64,000 nucleotides of DNA, taken from positions 2,852,001 to 2,916,000 of the forward strand of contig NZ_CP048834.1 of the NCBI RefSeq assembly GCF_012971745.1. The letters are read 5' to 3'. The number at the start of each line of letters is the position of its first letter. Position 1 is the first letter of the stretch. The notes beneath the pieces were generated by a model. That model was given only the letters and a program-made list of their open reading frames with translations, was not told the DNA's origin and searched no databases. Of the stretch, positions 42,879-50,255 are shown piece by piece. This DNA comes from Starkeya sp. ORNL1 (GTDB lineage Bacteria > Pseudomonadota > Alphaproteobacteria > Rhizobiales > Xanthobacteraceae). The position numbers and the translations under genes were made by a program.

Positions 42879-43740
42879 GGTGGCCCCTGATTGCTCATCG
42901 TAATACGAAACCCAATGTCGCGCCGCAATCGTCGAGATCCACGAAGCCGCGCTACACGGAAAAGACGCGGTGGCGCCTTCTACAACCGTAGCAAATAAAG
43001 AACGCCGAGCATATGACGGCAAGCCGTCCGCGCGAGCGCCAGTTGGCAAGCGCTGACGACAAGCGTGCCTCCGATAACCCGATGAGGTCCCGCACGCCGC
43101 CGATCGCCTCAGGCCACCGACGACTACCGCCCCCAACCAAGACGAGATTCCAATGGTTCGAATGCGATGCGATTGCGAGCGATCCACTTAACCGCCGCCG
43201 GAGCGGTCGCTTCAGCGAACTCGAAGCGCCGAAGCGGCTTGACCGGAACGGTAACGATGGGAGGAAGCATCGGGACTCGCCGCACCAATTTATCTTCGCC
43301 TGCGAGACGGGCTATCTCCGGCACATCGAGTGGCGATGCGTAGTCCACGCCGGTCCGTTCGGCGAAGCTGGGCACGCTGCAGCCCGTGACTCCACTGCAT
43401 GTCGGCTGCGTGACCGTGGATCAACACGCTTGAAGCACTCCCGTCGGGGCAGTGAAGACGCTTCCCCCAAAGCTCAAGGCGCTGCTGCGTACCGCGGCCG
43501 AACGTACTGTCGAAGGTTTGTTGAGCGTGGGCGGACGCTGCATCGACCTCTTCACGCCGCGCGAATGTGCAAACGAATTTGAGGTCACCTGATATGACCC
43601 AAACCGAGCGAAAAACGCGCTAGGTACGCAGGTGCGTTAGGCGCAGAGCTACAACCAGAGAACTCAATTTTAGGTTGCGATCCCCGCTAGAATCGCTACG
43701 ATCAACGTGCAGACGGCGCACTTCGCACATTACTCTGCTA
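42879..43740. other. Gap upstream of the caspase operon, before the IS5 element
   Basis: About 860 bp that must contain the promoter of the nine-gene operon near its left edge. I could not fix -35/-10 boxes. Near 43124-43375 there is a short coding-like remnant; from 43580 to 43740 the sequence is lower in GC and featureless, ending at the IS element. Confidence 0.4.
43124..43375 (-). CDS. Short coding-like frame, possible lipoprotein remnant
   Basis: 83 residues from a GTG, with good coding character (DVPEIARLAGEDKLVRRVP, PIVTVPVKPLRRFEFAEA). Reading the frame upstream gives a lipobox-like VTGCS and then a stop near 43421, with no start codon. It may therefore be a truncated lipoprotein gene rather than a complete one. 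No family recognised. Confidence 0.35.
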   Translation of the reverse strand: MPSFAERTGVDYASPLDVPEIARLAGEDKLVRRVPMLPPIVTVPVKPLRRFEFAEATAPAAVKWIARNRIAFEPLESRLGWGR

Positions 43741-44560
43741 TTCTGACGTTAGGTGACCGACTCATAACTTCGCAGCCAGATGCGAATTGAAGCGAGCTGG
43801 ATTGAGGCGAGGAAATTGTCGTCTCGCTTGTCGTAGCGGGTGGCGACGGCCCTGAAGTGTTTGAGTTTGTTGAAGAAGCGCTCGACAGCGTTGCGTTGGC
43901 GGTAGAGCCAGGCGTTGAAGGCGAGGGTTTTGACCCTGTTGGGCATGGCGCGAACATTGGCCCATGCGCCGCGCCCAGCCATCTCGTCTCGCAAGGCGTC
44001 GCTGTCATAGGCCCTGTCGGCGAGAAGGATGTTTCCCGGCTCGACCGCGTCCAGCATGTCGGTGGCCGAGCGCCCGTCGTGAGCTTGGCCCTCGGTGAGC
44101 TTCAGGCGGATCGGGCGGCCTTCGGCGTCGACGAGCGCGTGGATCTTGGTGGTCAGGCCGCCGCGCGAGCGACCCATGCAACGGGATCGCTCGTCTTTTT
44201 TTGGCCGTTGGCGGCATGCTGGTGAACGCGGATCGACGAGGCGTCGATCATCTGGATATCGCCATCGTAAGCAGCTGATACGGCTTTCAGAATGCGCGCC
44301 CAGTGGCCGGCCTTGCGCCACCGGTTGAAGCGGTTCACGCAGGTCGTATGAGGGCCATAGCGCGAAGGGATATCGGCCCATGGCGCCCCGGTGCGCAGGC
44401 GCCAGAAGATGCCGTTCAGAACGCGACGGTCATCCACGCGTGCAACCCCGCGCACCTTCGTCGGCAGAAGTGGCTCGATCACCGACCACTCGAAATCCGT
44501 CAGGTCAAATCGCGCCATCTCAACCTCCAAGGCTGAGATCAATGAATCAGAACACCGAGC
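43738..44560. mobile_element. IS5-family insertion sequence
   Basis: About 820 bp containing only a two-phase transposase. Imperfect inverted ends are visible: TTCTGA at 43741 on the left and its complement TCAGAA at 44547-44552 on the right, each with further partial matches. Exact ends and the target duplication could not be fixed by eye. It sits between the caspase operon and the orphan trypsin-like gene. Confidence 0.7.
43749..44518 (-). CDS. IS5-family transposase made by frameshifting
   Basis: The first phase starts at ATG 44518 (GGAGG 7 bp upstream) with MARFDLTDFEWSVIEPLLP and GIFWRLRTGAPWADIPSRYGP. It ends after MIDASSIRVHQHAANGQKK. The second phase carries on with GRSRGGLTTKIHALVDAEG, LADRAYDSDAL and NAVERFFNKLKHFRAVATRYDK, which holds the DDE residues (Asp in IDASS, Asp in ADRAYD, Glu in VERFF). 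The joint is a run of seven A on the minus strand (44196-44202), a classical slippery site. The element therefore looks intact rather than broken. Confidence 0.82.
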
Positions 44561-44622
44561 CGCAGGGAATCCCTTTATGGGTATGTGACCTAGTGCGGCG
44601 CGGCCAAAACGGAAGGTCGGTC

Positions 44623-45951
44623 ATGGCTTGTGTTCCTAGAGCGCTTGTCAGAAGCGCGATACTCTCCACTGTCTCCGTTACTCTAATTCTAGGAAATGCC
44701 GCGAGAGCTGACGACCTTAAGTCAGCCTCCAACTATGCCAGAGAAGAAAATAAGCGCGTTCTCACGGAGATCGTCGCTCAAGCGCAAGAAACGCTCAGGA
44801 CGCTTGATAGACCCGAAGAGGTTGACGATCAAAGAGCACAACGAAATAGGCGAGAACGGACTCAGCCCCGCATAGTGAACGGTCGCGGCACGATAGACTA
44901 TCCTGCAACAGGCGTTGTCTTGAAGGGAGCCGAAGCGCGCACATCGACTGCTTGGTGTTCGGGTACGCTGATCGCACCCGACAAATTCCTTACAGCAGCT
45001 CATTGTATCGCGAAGGACCCTCGACCCGATCAATACCGAATATTCCTACATAGCGCCGGATTTATAAGTGTAAAGACCATCGATTGGCAGAAGGACCTGT
45101 ATCGCTTTCCCAAAGCAGACATCGCTGTACTCACACTAGCTGCTCCTGTGCTAAGAATAACACTCGAATCGATCCTTGGGGAAGAACGACCAATTCATGG
45201 TACATTAGGCACTATCGTCGGTTTCGGGCGCACCGGCGGCTTCAACGAGGATTATGGTGTCAAGCGCGAAGGTTTTATCGAGACCGCGCCCTGTAGAGAA
45301 ACACAGAGTGACATTCCTCTCGTCTGTTGGAATTTCTCAGCCGAGGTTCAGAACGGTACAATAAGATCAAACACCTGCAATGCGGATTCTGGAGGCCCAC
45401 TATTTGTATACGAAGTCACAGGCGGTCGCCAGCTACGCAAAATCGCGGGGGTTACCTCCGGAGGTAGCGCAGACGATTGCTTGCTCGGCGACCAAAGCTA
45501 TGACGTCGACGTGGTCGAGTATGCCAAATGGATCTCAGAAACAGCTCAGTTGGTCGGCGAGCCCGCGCCGGCAGGTCCAGGACCGGCGCTCGTGACGGAA
45601 CGCGACGTCGTGGGGCAAACATCTACTCTGACCCAAGCCCGTCCGGAAATCTCATACCCGTTCCAGGTCCGTGAGGGCATCGGAACTCTGCTGGTCGCCA
45701 TGAACGGCGACGATAACGGCAGAGGACGTAACAACTTCGACCTTTACGTGATCCAAGTGAGTGAGGGCACGGATCGCGTCGTCTGCAGCGAAGAGGGATC
45801 GGGGCAATTTGGCTTTTGCCGGCTGGATGATCCGGCGCCCCGAAACCATTTCTGCGAGATTACGGTGAAGACCCGCAGATCTTCATCGCGGAACCCGCTC
45901 AACGCGTCGAACAACGCGCCGAGGCGGCGATTCCGTAAGTTCCGAAGATAG
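44623..45951 (+). CDS. Exported trypsin-like serine protease with a pre-peptidase-type C-terminus
   Basis: 442 residues from ATG 44623 with GGAAGG 6 bp upstream. A signal peptide (ILSTVSVTLILGNAARA) is followed by a coiled, charged pro-region and an S1 domain. The triad is His127 (TAAHC), Asp166 (KADIAVLTL) and Ser256 (NADSGGPL). Residues about 330-410 (YPFQVREGIGTLLVAMNGDD, NNFDLYVIQVSEGTDRV) resemble the bacterial pre-peptidase C-terminal beta-sandwich. The last 30 residues are Arg/Ser-rich and unlike the rest, so the 3' end may be shifted or truncated. Its lower GC marks it as foreign. The IS5 element lies about 60 bp upstream and may supply or interrupt its promoter. Confidence 0.82.
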   Translation: MACVPRALVRSAILSTVSVTLILGNAARADDLKSASNYAREENKRVLTEIVAQAQETLRTLDRPEEVDDQRAQRNRRERTQPRIVNGRGTIDYPATGVVLKGAEARTSTAWCSGTLIAPDKFLTAAHCIAKDPRPDQYRIFLHSAGFISVKTIDWQKDLYRFPKADIAVLTLAAPVLRITLESILGEERPIHGTLGTIVGFGRTGGFNEDYGVKREGFIETAPCRETQSDIPLVCWNFSAEVQNGTIRSNTCNADSGGPLFVYEVTGGRQLRKIAGVTSGGSADDCLLGDQSYDVDVVEYAKWISETAQLVGEPAPAGPGPALVTERDVVGQTSTLTQARPEISYPFQVREGIGTLLVAMNGDDNGRGRNNFDLYVIQVSEGTDRVVCSEEGSGQFGFCRLDDPAPRNHFCEITVKTRRSSSRNPLNASNNAPRRRFRKFRR

Positions 45952-46236
45952 CGCGCGGATGCAAGAGTACGCGGTGCCCGCCCCTCCGGAGCCCGCTCCA
46001 GGCGCTTCGCGAGTTTACAAGCCTTAGAGATGTCGAGCGGGGGGATCGCTAAGTGGCCCACGCGCTCCAGAGAGTCTTTGGTCGGGACGGCAGGCCACGC
46101 GCCCAGTGTGGATCGCAGACGCCTGACGCGCGTTCGGTCCTCCTCGCGAGCAGCGGCGCGGGTCTCAAAATCCGGCCATACGCCGCTGATGCGCGGGGCT
46201 CTTCGCGGACGATTGAAAGGTGAGTCGAGAGATGGC

Positions 46237-46998
46237 TCAGACATCGGTGCTGGTCCGGGTTGCGCTGCCCTCAATTGGCGGATCGCACACTGCCTCACGT
46301 GGTCCCCACGCGAGCAAATCGGCCACGGCCTCGATGGTCACTTGATCTGAATCAAAAAGGAGGGCCAGCGACTGAATGATCGATGCCGCAAGCTCGAATT
46401 TTATGGTCTTGTTACCCTCGTCTCCGCGGCGAATACGCATTTCGAGCCAACAGGCTGACCCGCGCTGTCGCTTTCGAACCGGAGCATTACGCTTCGCCTC
46501 TTGTATCGTCGTCGATTTCGCGAAGTCCACGAAATTACCGGCCTCAATCGCCTTCAATTGCGCATACCGCAAGAGGGCGGCGTACTCTGATGCCGCCTTC
46601 CTAGCGCGAAGGTCGTCAGGCCGTGTAAGAATTTGAACGCAAAGCAGTTCGGGGTTATGCCTGCCCTTTGAGCCCCTGACGCCAGTCTTCTGTCGGACAT
46701 ACTCGATCGCGGCATCTCTTTCTCGGATAGCCAAGTACAAGGCGTAGGCCGGAGCAAGAGAACTGACTAGCTTAGCTTGCCACTGGTTGAGTTCCTCACC
46801 ACTGACAGCCGCCTTCACACACGCCCCGATCAACAAGTCGAGATGCGTTGCTTCGTCGAAGCCCTGCTCGTCTCGCTGTGAAAGATCCTCGGCGGCCGCT
46901 GCGGGCTCGTTCGACATTTCGGTCGAACCGAAAAGAGCCGCCTTCGGAATCTTTTCCACAGTAATTTTACGTATTTTTTGAGATTCAATCATGGACAT
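46237..46998 (-). CDS. Hypothetical protein, divergent from the integrase module
   Basis: 253 residues from ATG 46998 (a second ATG at 46992). No domain recognised. It is soluble and helical with a basic stretch (RNAPVRKRQRG) and a central block LKAIEAGNFVDFAKSTTIQ. Its low GC matches the next gene. It is divergent from the HTH-integrase genes across an AT-rich 82 bp, so it may be a regulator or cargo of the island. Confidence 0.55.
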   Translation of the reverse strand: MSMIESQKIRKITVEKIPKAALFGSTEMSNEPAAAAEDLSQRDEQGFDEATHLDLLIGACVKAAVSGEELNQWQAKLVSSLAPAYALYLAIRERDAAIEYVRQKTGVRGSKGRHNPELLCVQILTRPDDLRARKAASEYAALLRYAQLKAIEAGNFVDFAKSTTIQEAKRNAPVRKRQRGSACWLEMRIRRGDEGNKTIKFELAASIIQSLALLFDSDQVTIEAVADLLAWGPREAVCDPPIEGSATRTSTDV

Positions 46999-47080
46999 CT
47001 CCGCTTGTCGGCACTCGAAATCGTAATTATGATAACACGTTGATTTTTCGTATATCTTATATCTTAAAAATGTGAGACCA
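46999..47080. promoter_or_regulatory. AT-rich divergent promoter region
   Basis: 82 bp of very low GC between divergent starts at 46998 and 47081, including TTGATTTTTCGTATATCTT. It should drive both genes; precise boxes are not assigned. Confidence 0.4.
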
Positions 47081-47497
47081 ATGACAATGTCTGATGACGT
47101 TCTTCAAGCCCGGAAACCCACGCCCCGGGAGAGCGCCTTGCTTTTAGCGTTGCTTATTAGGCGCAAGGAGGAAGAGAGTGGAAAAGCCTTGACGAGAGTT
47201 CGTGTCGCGGAGATTTCGTTGAGGCGCCTGTGGTTGAGAAATAAGTTAACAGATAATTTCATTTCTGAAGTCAAAGAATGGTTTGAAGACTCCGGATGGG
47301 CACTAATTGAGACAGGAACTACTTACGCAGCTATCAAGATAACTACGATAGACGGGTGGGCACGCCTCTCTTCGAAGCGTCTTGCTGCGGAAATAAATAG
47401 TGTGAGATCCGGAAGGTTCGAATTCTCTAGCATAGAACACTTGCTTCAGCCGACTGACGCCTCGGATGAAGATGGAGATGAGAGCGGAGACGCGTGA
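47081..47497 (+). CDS. Hypothetical winged-helix-like protein upstream of excisionase
   Basis: 138 residues from ATG 47081 (GTG 47072 also in frame). Sequence such as TRVRVAEISLRRLWLRNKL, FISEVKEWFEDSGWALIETG and AAIKITTIDGW is compatible with a small winged helix. Low GC. Its TGA overlaps the next gene's ATG (TGATG at 47495-47499), so it is coupled to the AlpA-like gene. Confidence 0.55.
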   Translation: MTMSDDVLQARKPTPRESALLLALLIRRKEEESGKALTRVRVAEISLRRLWLRNKLTDNFISEVKEWFEDSGWALIETGTTYAAIKITTIDGWARLSSKRLAAEINSVRSGRFEFSSIEHLLQPTDASDEDGDESGDA

Positions 47498-47760
47498 TGG
47501 GCATGCACCGAAGCCCCCCTCGACTTCTGACGTCCCGAGAGGCGGCGGACTATTGCGGAGTTAGCGTCGCTAGGTTCCAGGCCGCCTGCCCGACAGAACC
47601 GGTCTCACTGGGGAGCGGCCCTCGCCACCACAGATACGATGTGCGCGCCATCGACCGCTGGCTCGACGGACTCCAACACCCGGAGTCATCCCAGCATTCA
47701 AACTCATGGCTCGGATTGGTGGAGGCCTGCCGTGTTTCGCGGTCGCGTCAAGGGGATTAA
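47497..47760 (+). CDS. AlpA/excisionase-like HTH protein
   Basis: 87 residues; the MerR-type HTH is LLTSREAADYCGVSVARFQAA, followed by RHHRYDVRAIDRWLDGL, the form used by AlpA and excisionase proteins. Its end overlaps the integrase start by 29 bp, so it is translated with the integrase and probably acts as recombination directionality factor. Confidence 0.75.
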   Translation: MGMHRSPPRLLTSREAADYCGVSVARFQAACPTEPVSLGSGPRHHRYDVRAIDRWLDGLQHPESSQHSNSWLGLVEACRVSRSRQGD

Positions 47761-48799
47761 GCGGGTCCAGGCCAAAGGCCGCGTATATTATTACCATCGC
47801 CGCACAAAGACGCGCATTAAGGCCGCCTTTGGCAGTCCTGAGTTCATCCTTGAGGTGGCGCGTCTGGAGGCTGGCTCCCAGCCAACAGCCCGTCCCGGCA
47901 CGTTGGGCATGCTAATTGACGCATACCGCAAGTCGCCATTTTGGCACGACCTTAAACCCGCGACTCGCATAACCTACGATCGCGCCTTCGAGGTCCTGGC
48001 GCCCTTGCGAGGCATGCCGCTCGTTGAATTTAGAGCGAGTTGGGTCGCGGCTCTTCGTGACGAAGTGAACGACAAGCGAGGACGCTGGATGGCCAAGAAT
48101 GTTCGCGCCGTACTGTCGATCATTGCGGAGTTTGCCCGTGAAAAGGAGTGGCTTAGCGACAATCCGGTCCGGCGAGTTCGTGGACTTCGTCGCGACCAGC
48201 AGAAGCCGCGCCTCAATCGTGGGTGGAAGGAGCAGGAGTGCAGAACGGTAATTGAGGCTGCGCCCGACTACCTCCGACCTGCAATTGCCCTCGCAATGTT
48301 CGCGGGGCTTCGGAAGACGGATGTGCTCACCGTTCGCAAGGATGCGATATCGGACGGTATCCTACGAATGCTAACGTCCAAGAGAGGGATTGAAGTAGCG
48401 ATTCCGGTGCATCCGCAACTGGCTCAGATCCTGGCAAATGCGCCTCGCCACTCTGCCCCCACGGTCGTCGCAAATTCTCGCGGCGAGTCATGGACCGCGA
48501 GTGGCTTCAACTCGACCTTCGGAAAGTTCATCGGCAGGCTTGAGCAGTCTGGTCGGGTGGCCTCTGGGCTCACTATGCACGGTCTGCGGCACACGGTTGG
48601 GCAGCGCTTGCGGGAAGCCGGAGCCGACCTTGACGACATCCGCCGCATCCTTGGACAGCGGACCCTTAGCATGGCGCAGCACTATTCGGACGCGGCGGAC
48701 CGAACGGCCGAGGCTCGACTCACAGTCGCGAAGCTCGACATTTTTGGGGAGAAGCGGGCCGAGAAAATGGAAAACCCGGCCTCGGAACTGGAAAACTGA
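47732..48799 (+). CDS. Tyrosine integrase of the island
   Basis: 355 residues from GTG 47732, supported by GGAGG 6 bp upstream; the longer frame to 47639 overlaps the HTH gene. A SAM-like core-binding domain precedes the catalytic domain, whose residues are Arg in MFAGLRKTDVL, His-x-x-Arg in MHGLRHTVGQRL, and Tyr in AQHYSDAADRT. It stops 33 bp before the 18-bp att core, the usual place for the integrase of a tRNA-targeted element. Confidence 0.93.
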   Translation: MFRGRVKGIKRVQAKGRVYYYHRRTKTRIKAAFGSPEFILEVARLEAGSQPTARPGTLGMLIDAYRKSPFWHDLKPATRITYDRAFEVLAPLRGMPLVEFRASWVAALRDEVNDKRGRWMAKNVRAVLSIIAEFAREKEWLSDNPVRRVRGLRRDQQKPRLNRGWKEQECRTVIEAAPDYLRPAIALAMFAGLRKTDVLTVRKDAISDGILRMLTSKRGIEVAIPVHPQLAQILANAPRHSAPTVVANSRGESWTASGFNSTFGKFIGRLEQSGRVASGLTMHGLRHTVGQRLREAGADLDDIRRILGQRTLSMAQHYSDAADRTAEARLTVAKLDIFGEKRAEKMENPASELEN

Positions 48800-48808
48800 C
48801 TTTGCCAA

Positions 48809-48826
48809 CAATGACCTAAGTCATTG
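48809..48826. repeat. 7-4-7 inverted repeat beside the att core
   Basis: CAATGAC-CTAA-GTCATTG ends 6 bp before the att core at 48832. It could be an integrase arm-binding site or the integrase terminator; both are inferences from position. Confidence 0.4.
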
Positions 48827-48831
48827 AAAAC

Positions 48832-48849
48832 AAATGGTGCCAGGGACGG
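48832..48849. repeat. Right attachment-site repeat (attR- or attP-like)
   Basis: An exact second copy of AAATGGTGCCAGGGACGG, same orientation as the copy at 27479, 33 bp after the integrase stop. Beyond the core the tRNA similarity ends at once (next bases CATCC), so no intact tRNA-Phe is formed here. Confidence 0.75.
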
Positions 48850-49074
48850 CATCCAATTGAGTGTCTTATCATATTGATATATCACGATTATTTGTGAGTT
48901 GCTTTCTGACTATGCCAACTTATGTACCAACAAATGGGAAGGCTGCCTGCCGTTCGGAGCCTCTGAGGCCCTCAGGGCCTCATGCGACCGTCTGTCGCGA
49001 TAGCCAAACATGATTTGAGGCGCCGCAGGCGATCAGCCGCGCGGCGCCCGAACCGTCCGCCACTCTCGCAGCCA

Positions 49075-49845
49075 CTAGTCCTCGTCTTCATCGTCGTCGG
49101 GGGGATTGACGACTGGTTGCAGCGACGTCCCTTGGACCTCCCGCAACAAAAGCTTCAGCGGGGTCTCCGGGTCGCCTTTGAGGATCAGCTTCTCGGAAAA
49201 CATGCCGAGGTGGCGTGCCGCAAGCTCCAACGCTTTGTCGCGATCACGCAGCTTGATCTCGAACCCGCCCCCGGTCCGCTTCACGCCGTCGTACAGGAGC
49301 AGCGCCGATCCCTTGAGCTGGGTGGTGTCGAGGGCAAAAACGACGCCCACGCCGTTCCCTGAGCATTCAGGGCACTGCCGAAGAGGGCCGGCCGTCTCGA
49401 CGTAGCCAAAGCCACCATCGCATTCAGGCGGAGTGCGCTTCTCTTCGACAGCCTGGCTATATGCCGCATCGAATTCGCGCTGCGAGTGCCATTGAAACCC
49501 ATGGTTCTTGCCATGACAGTAGCGGCACGCGATGCGGCGATACTGGATGACGTCATTGACGTCCGCGTTGGCAATATCCCACCAGCGCTTGAGAATGGCG
49601 TCCGATTCAATCTGGGTGCGACGTGCCCGATCGGCCATCGCAATCGAAATTGCGGCTGCGACCTGAACATTTCTGAACAGCCGATGGCCCTGTTCCTGGG
49701 CTGAACGAGGGGCATAACCAGCTCGTTCGGCTGCCTTTTTGCAATTCAAATCAATAAGATACTCGCGAACAAATATCTGTCGTCTGGGCGAGAGCGCTGA
49801 TAGCGCAGCATCGAGTTCGGGGCTTCCATTCTGATGCTTTTTCAC
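49075..49845 (-). CDS. Terminase small subunit-like protein
   Basis: 256 residues from GTG 49845 (GGAG 8 bp upstream; its GTGA overlaps the upstream stop). The N-terminal part has the TerS HTH pattern LSPRRQIFVREYLIDLNCKKAAERAGYA. It then has two CxxC pairs (RRIACRYCHGKN, RQCPECSGNG) forming a likely zinc finger, and a C-terminal acidic tail. TerS recognises pac/cos DNA. No large terminase, portal or capsid gene is nearby, so the host of the packaging function would be a helper phage. Confidence 0.8.
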   Translation of the reverse strand: MKKHQNGSPELDAALSALSPRRQIFVREYLIDLNCKKAAERAGYAPRSAQEQGHRLFRNVQVAAAISIAMADRARRTQIESDAILKRWWDIANADVNDVIQYRRIACRYCHGKNHGFQWHSQREFDAAYSQAVEEKRTPPECDGGFGYVETAGPLRQCPECSGNGVGVVFALDTTQLKGSALLLYDGVKRTGGGFEIKLRDRDKALELAARHLGMFSEKLILKGDPETPLKLLLREVQGTSLQPVVNPPDDDEDED

Positions 49846-50255
49846 TTCAGGGCTCCGTAACGCGCGAGGATTTCGAGGTTTCTGGCAACCAAATCGATGA
49901 TTCTCGGGCCATCTCGTCCGAGATTGCAGGTCGCCAAGGCGGCCAGGACTTCCGCATGGGCTCGCGGAAGGCCGCCTTCGAATTCCGCTACGGCCGATCG
50001 CTCGCAAAAAACGTCGATTTGAGCAGCCGCTCCAGCGACAATTGCGACATTGCGACAGGTGACGCTATCTGCTTGATAATGAACACGTCTCTCCGAGGAG
50101 AGTTCTGCAGCGCCGTCCGCGGAGGTTGCGACGCTTGGCGGGCAGTGGCCGGGTTCGTTCTTGACCCAAGGACGCGGCCGCGCAAACTCGGGCGCACCCG
50201 GCGTGTCAACATTCTGGGTTGTACCGCCCGAAAATACGAAGGGGATATATTCCAT
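49842..50255 (-). CDS. Hypothetical protein between primase and terminase genes
   Basis: 137 residues from ATG 50255, which overlaps the stop of the primase gene (TGATG). Its own stop overlaps the terminase GTG start. No domain recognised; the C-terminal half (AEVLAALATCNLGRDGPRII) is helical. The double coupling shows that it belongs to the same operon. Confidence 0.55.
   Translation of the reverse strand: MEYIPFVFSGGTTQNVDTPGAPEFARPRPWVKNEPGHCPPSVATSADGAAELSSERRVHYQADSVTCRNVAIVAGAAAQIDVFCERSAVAEFEGGLPRAHAEVLAALATCNLGRDGPRIIDLVARNLEILARYGALK

Noticed and set aside
45744..46298. 184-codon minus-strand frame
   Set aside because: It is mostly antisense to the protease end and has no family character or ribosome site.
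48982..49362. 126-codon plus-strand frame
   Set aside because: It overlaps the terminase-like gene on the other strand, which has a coupled start and a recognisable HTH and zinc-finger pattern.
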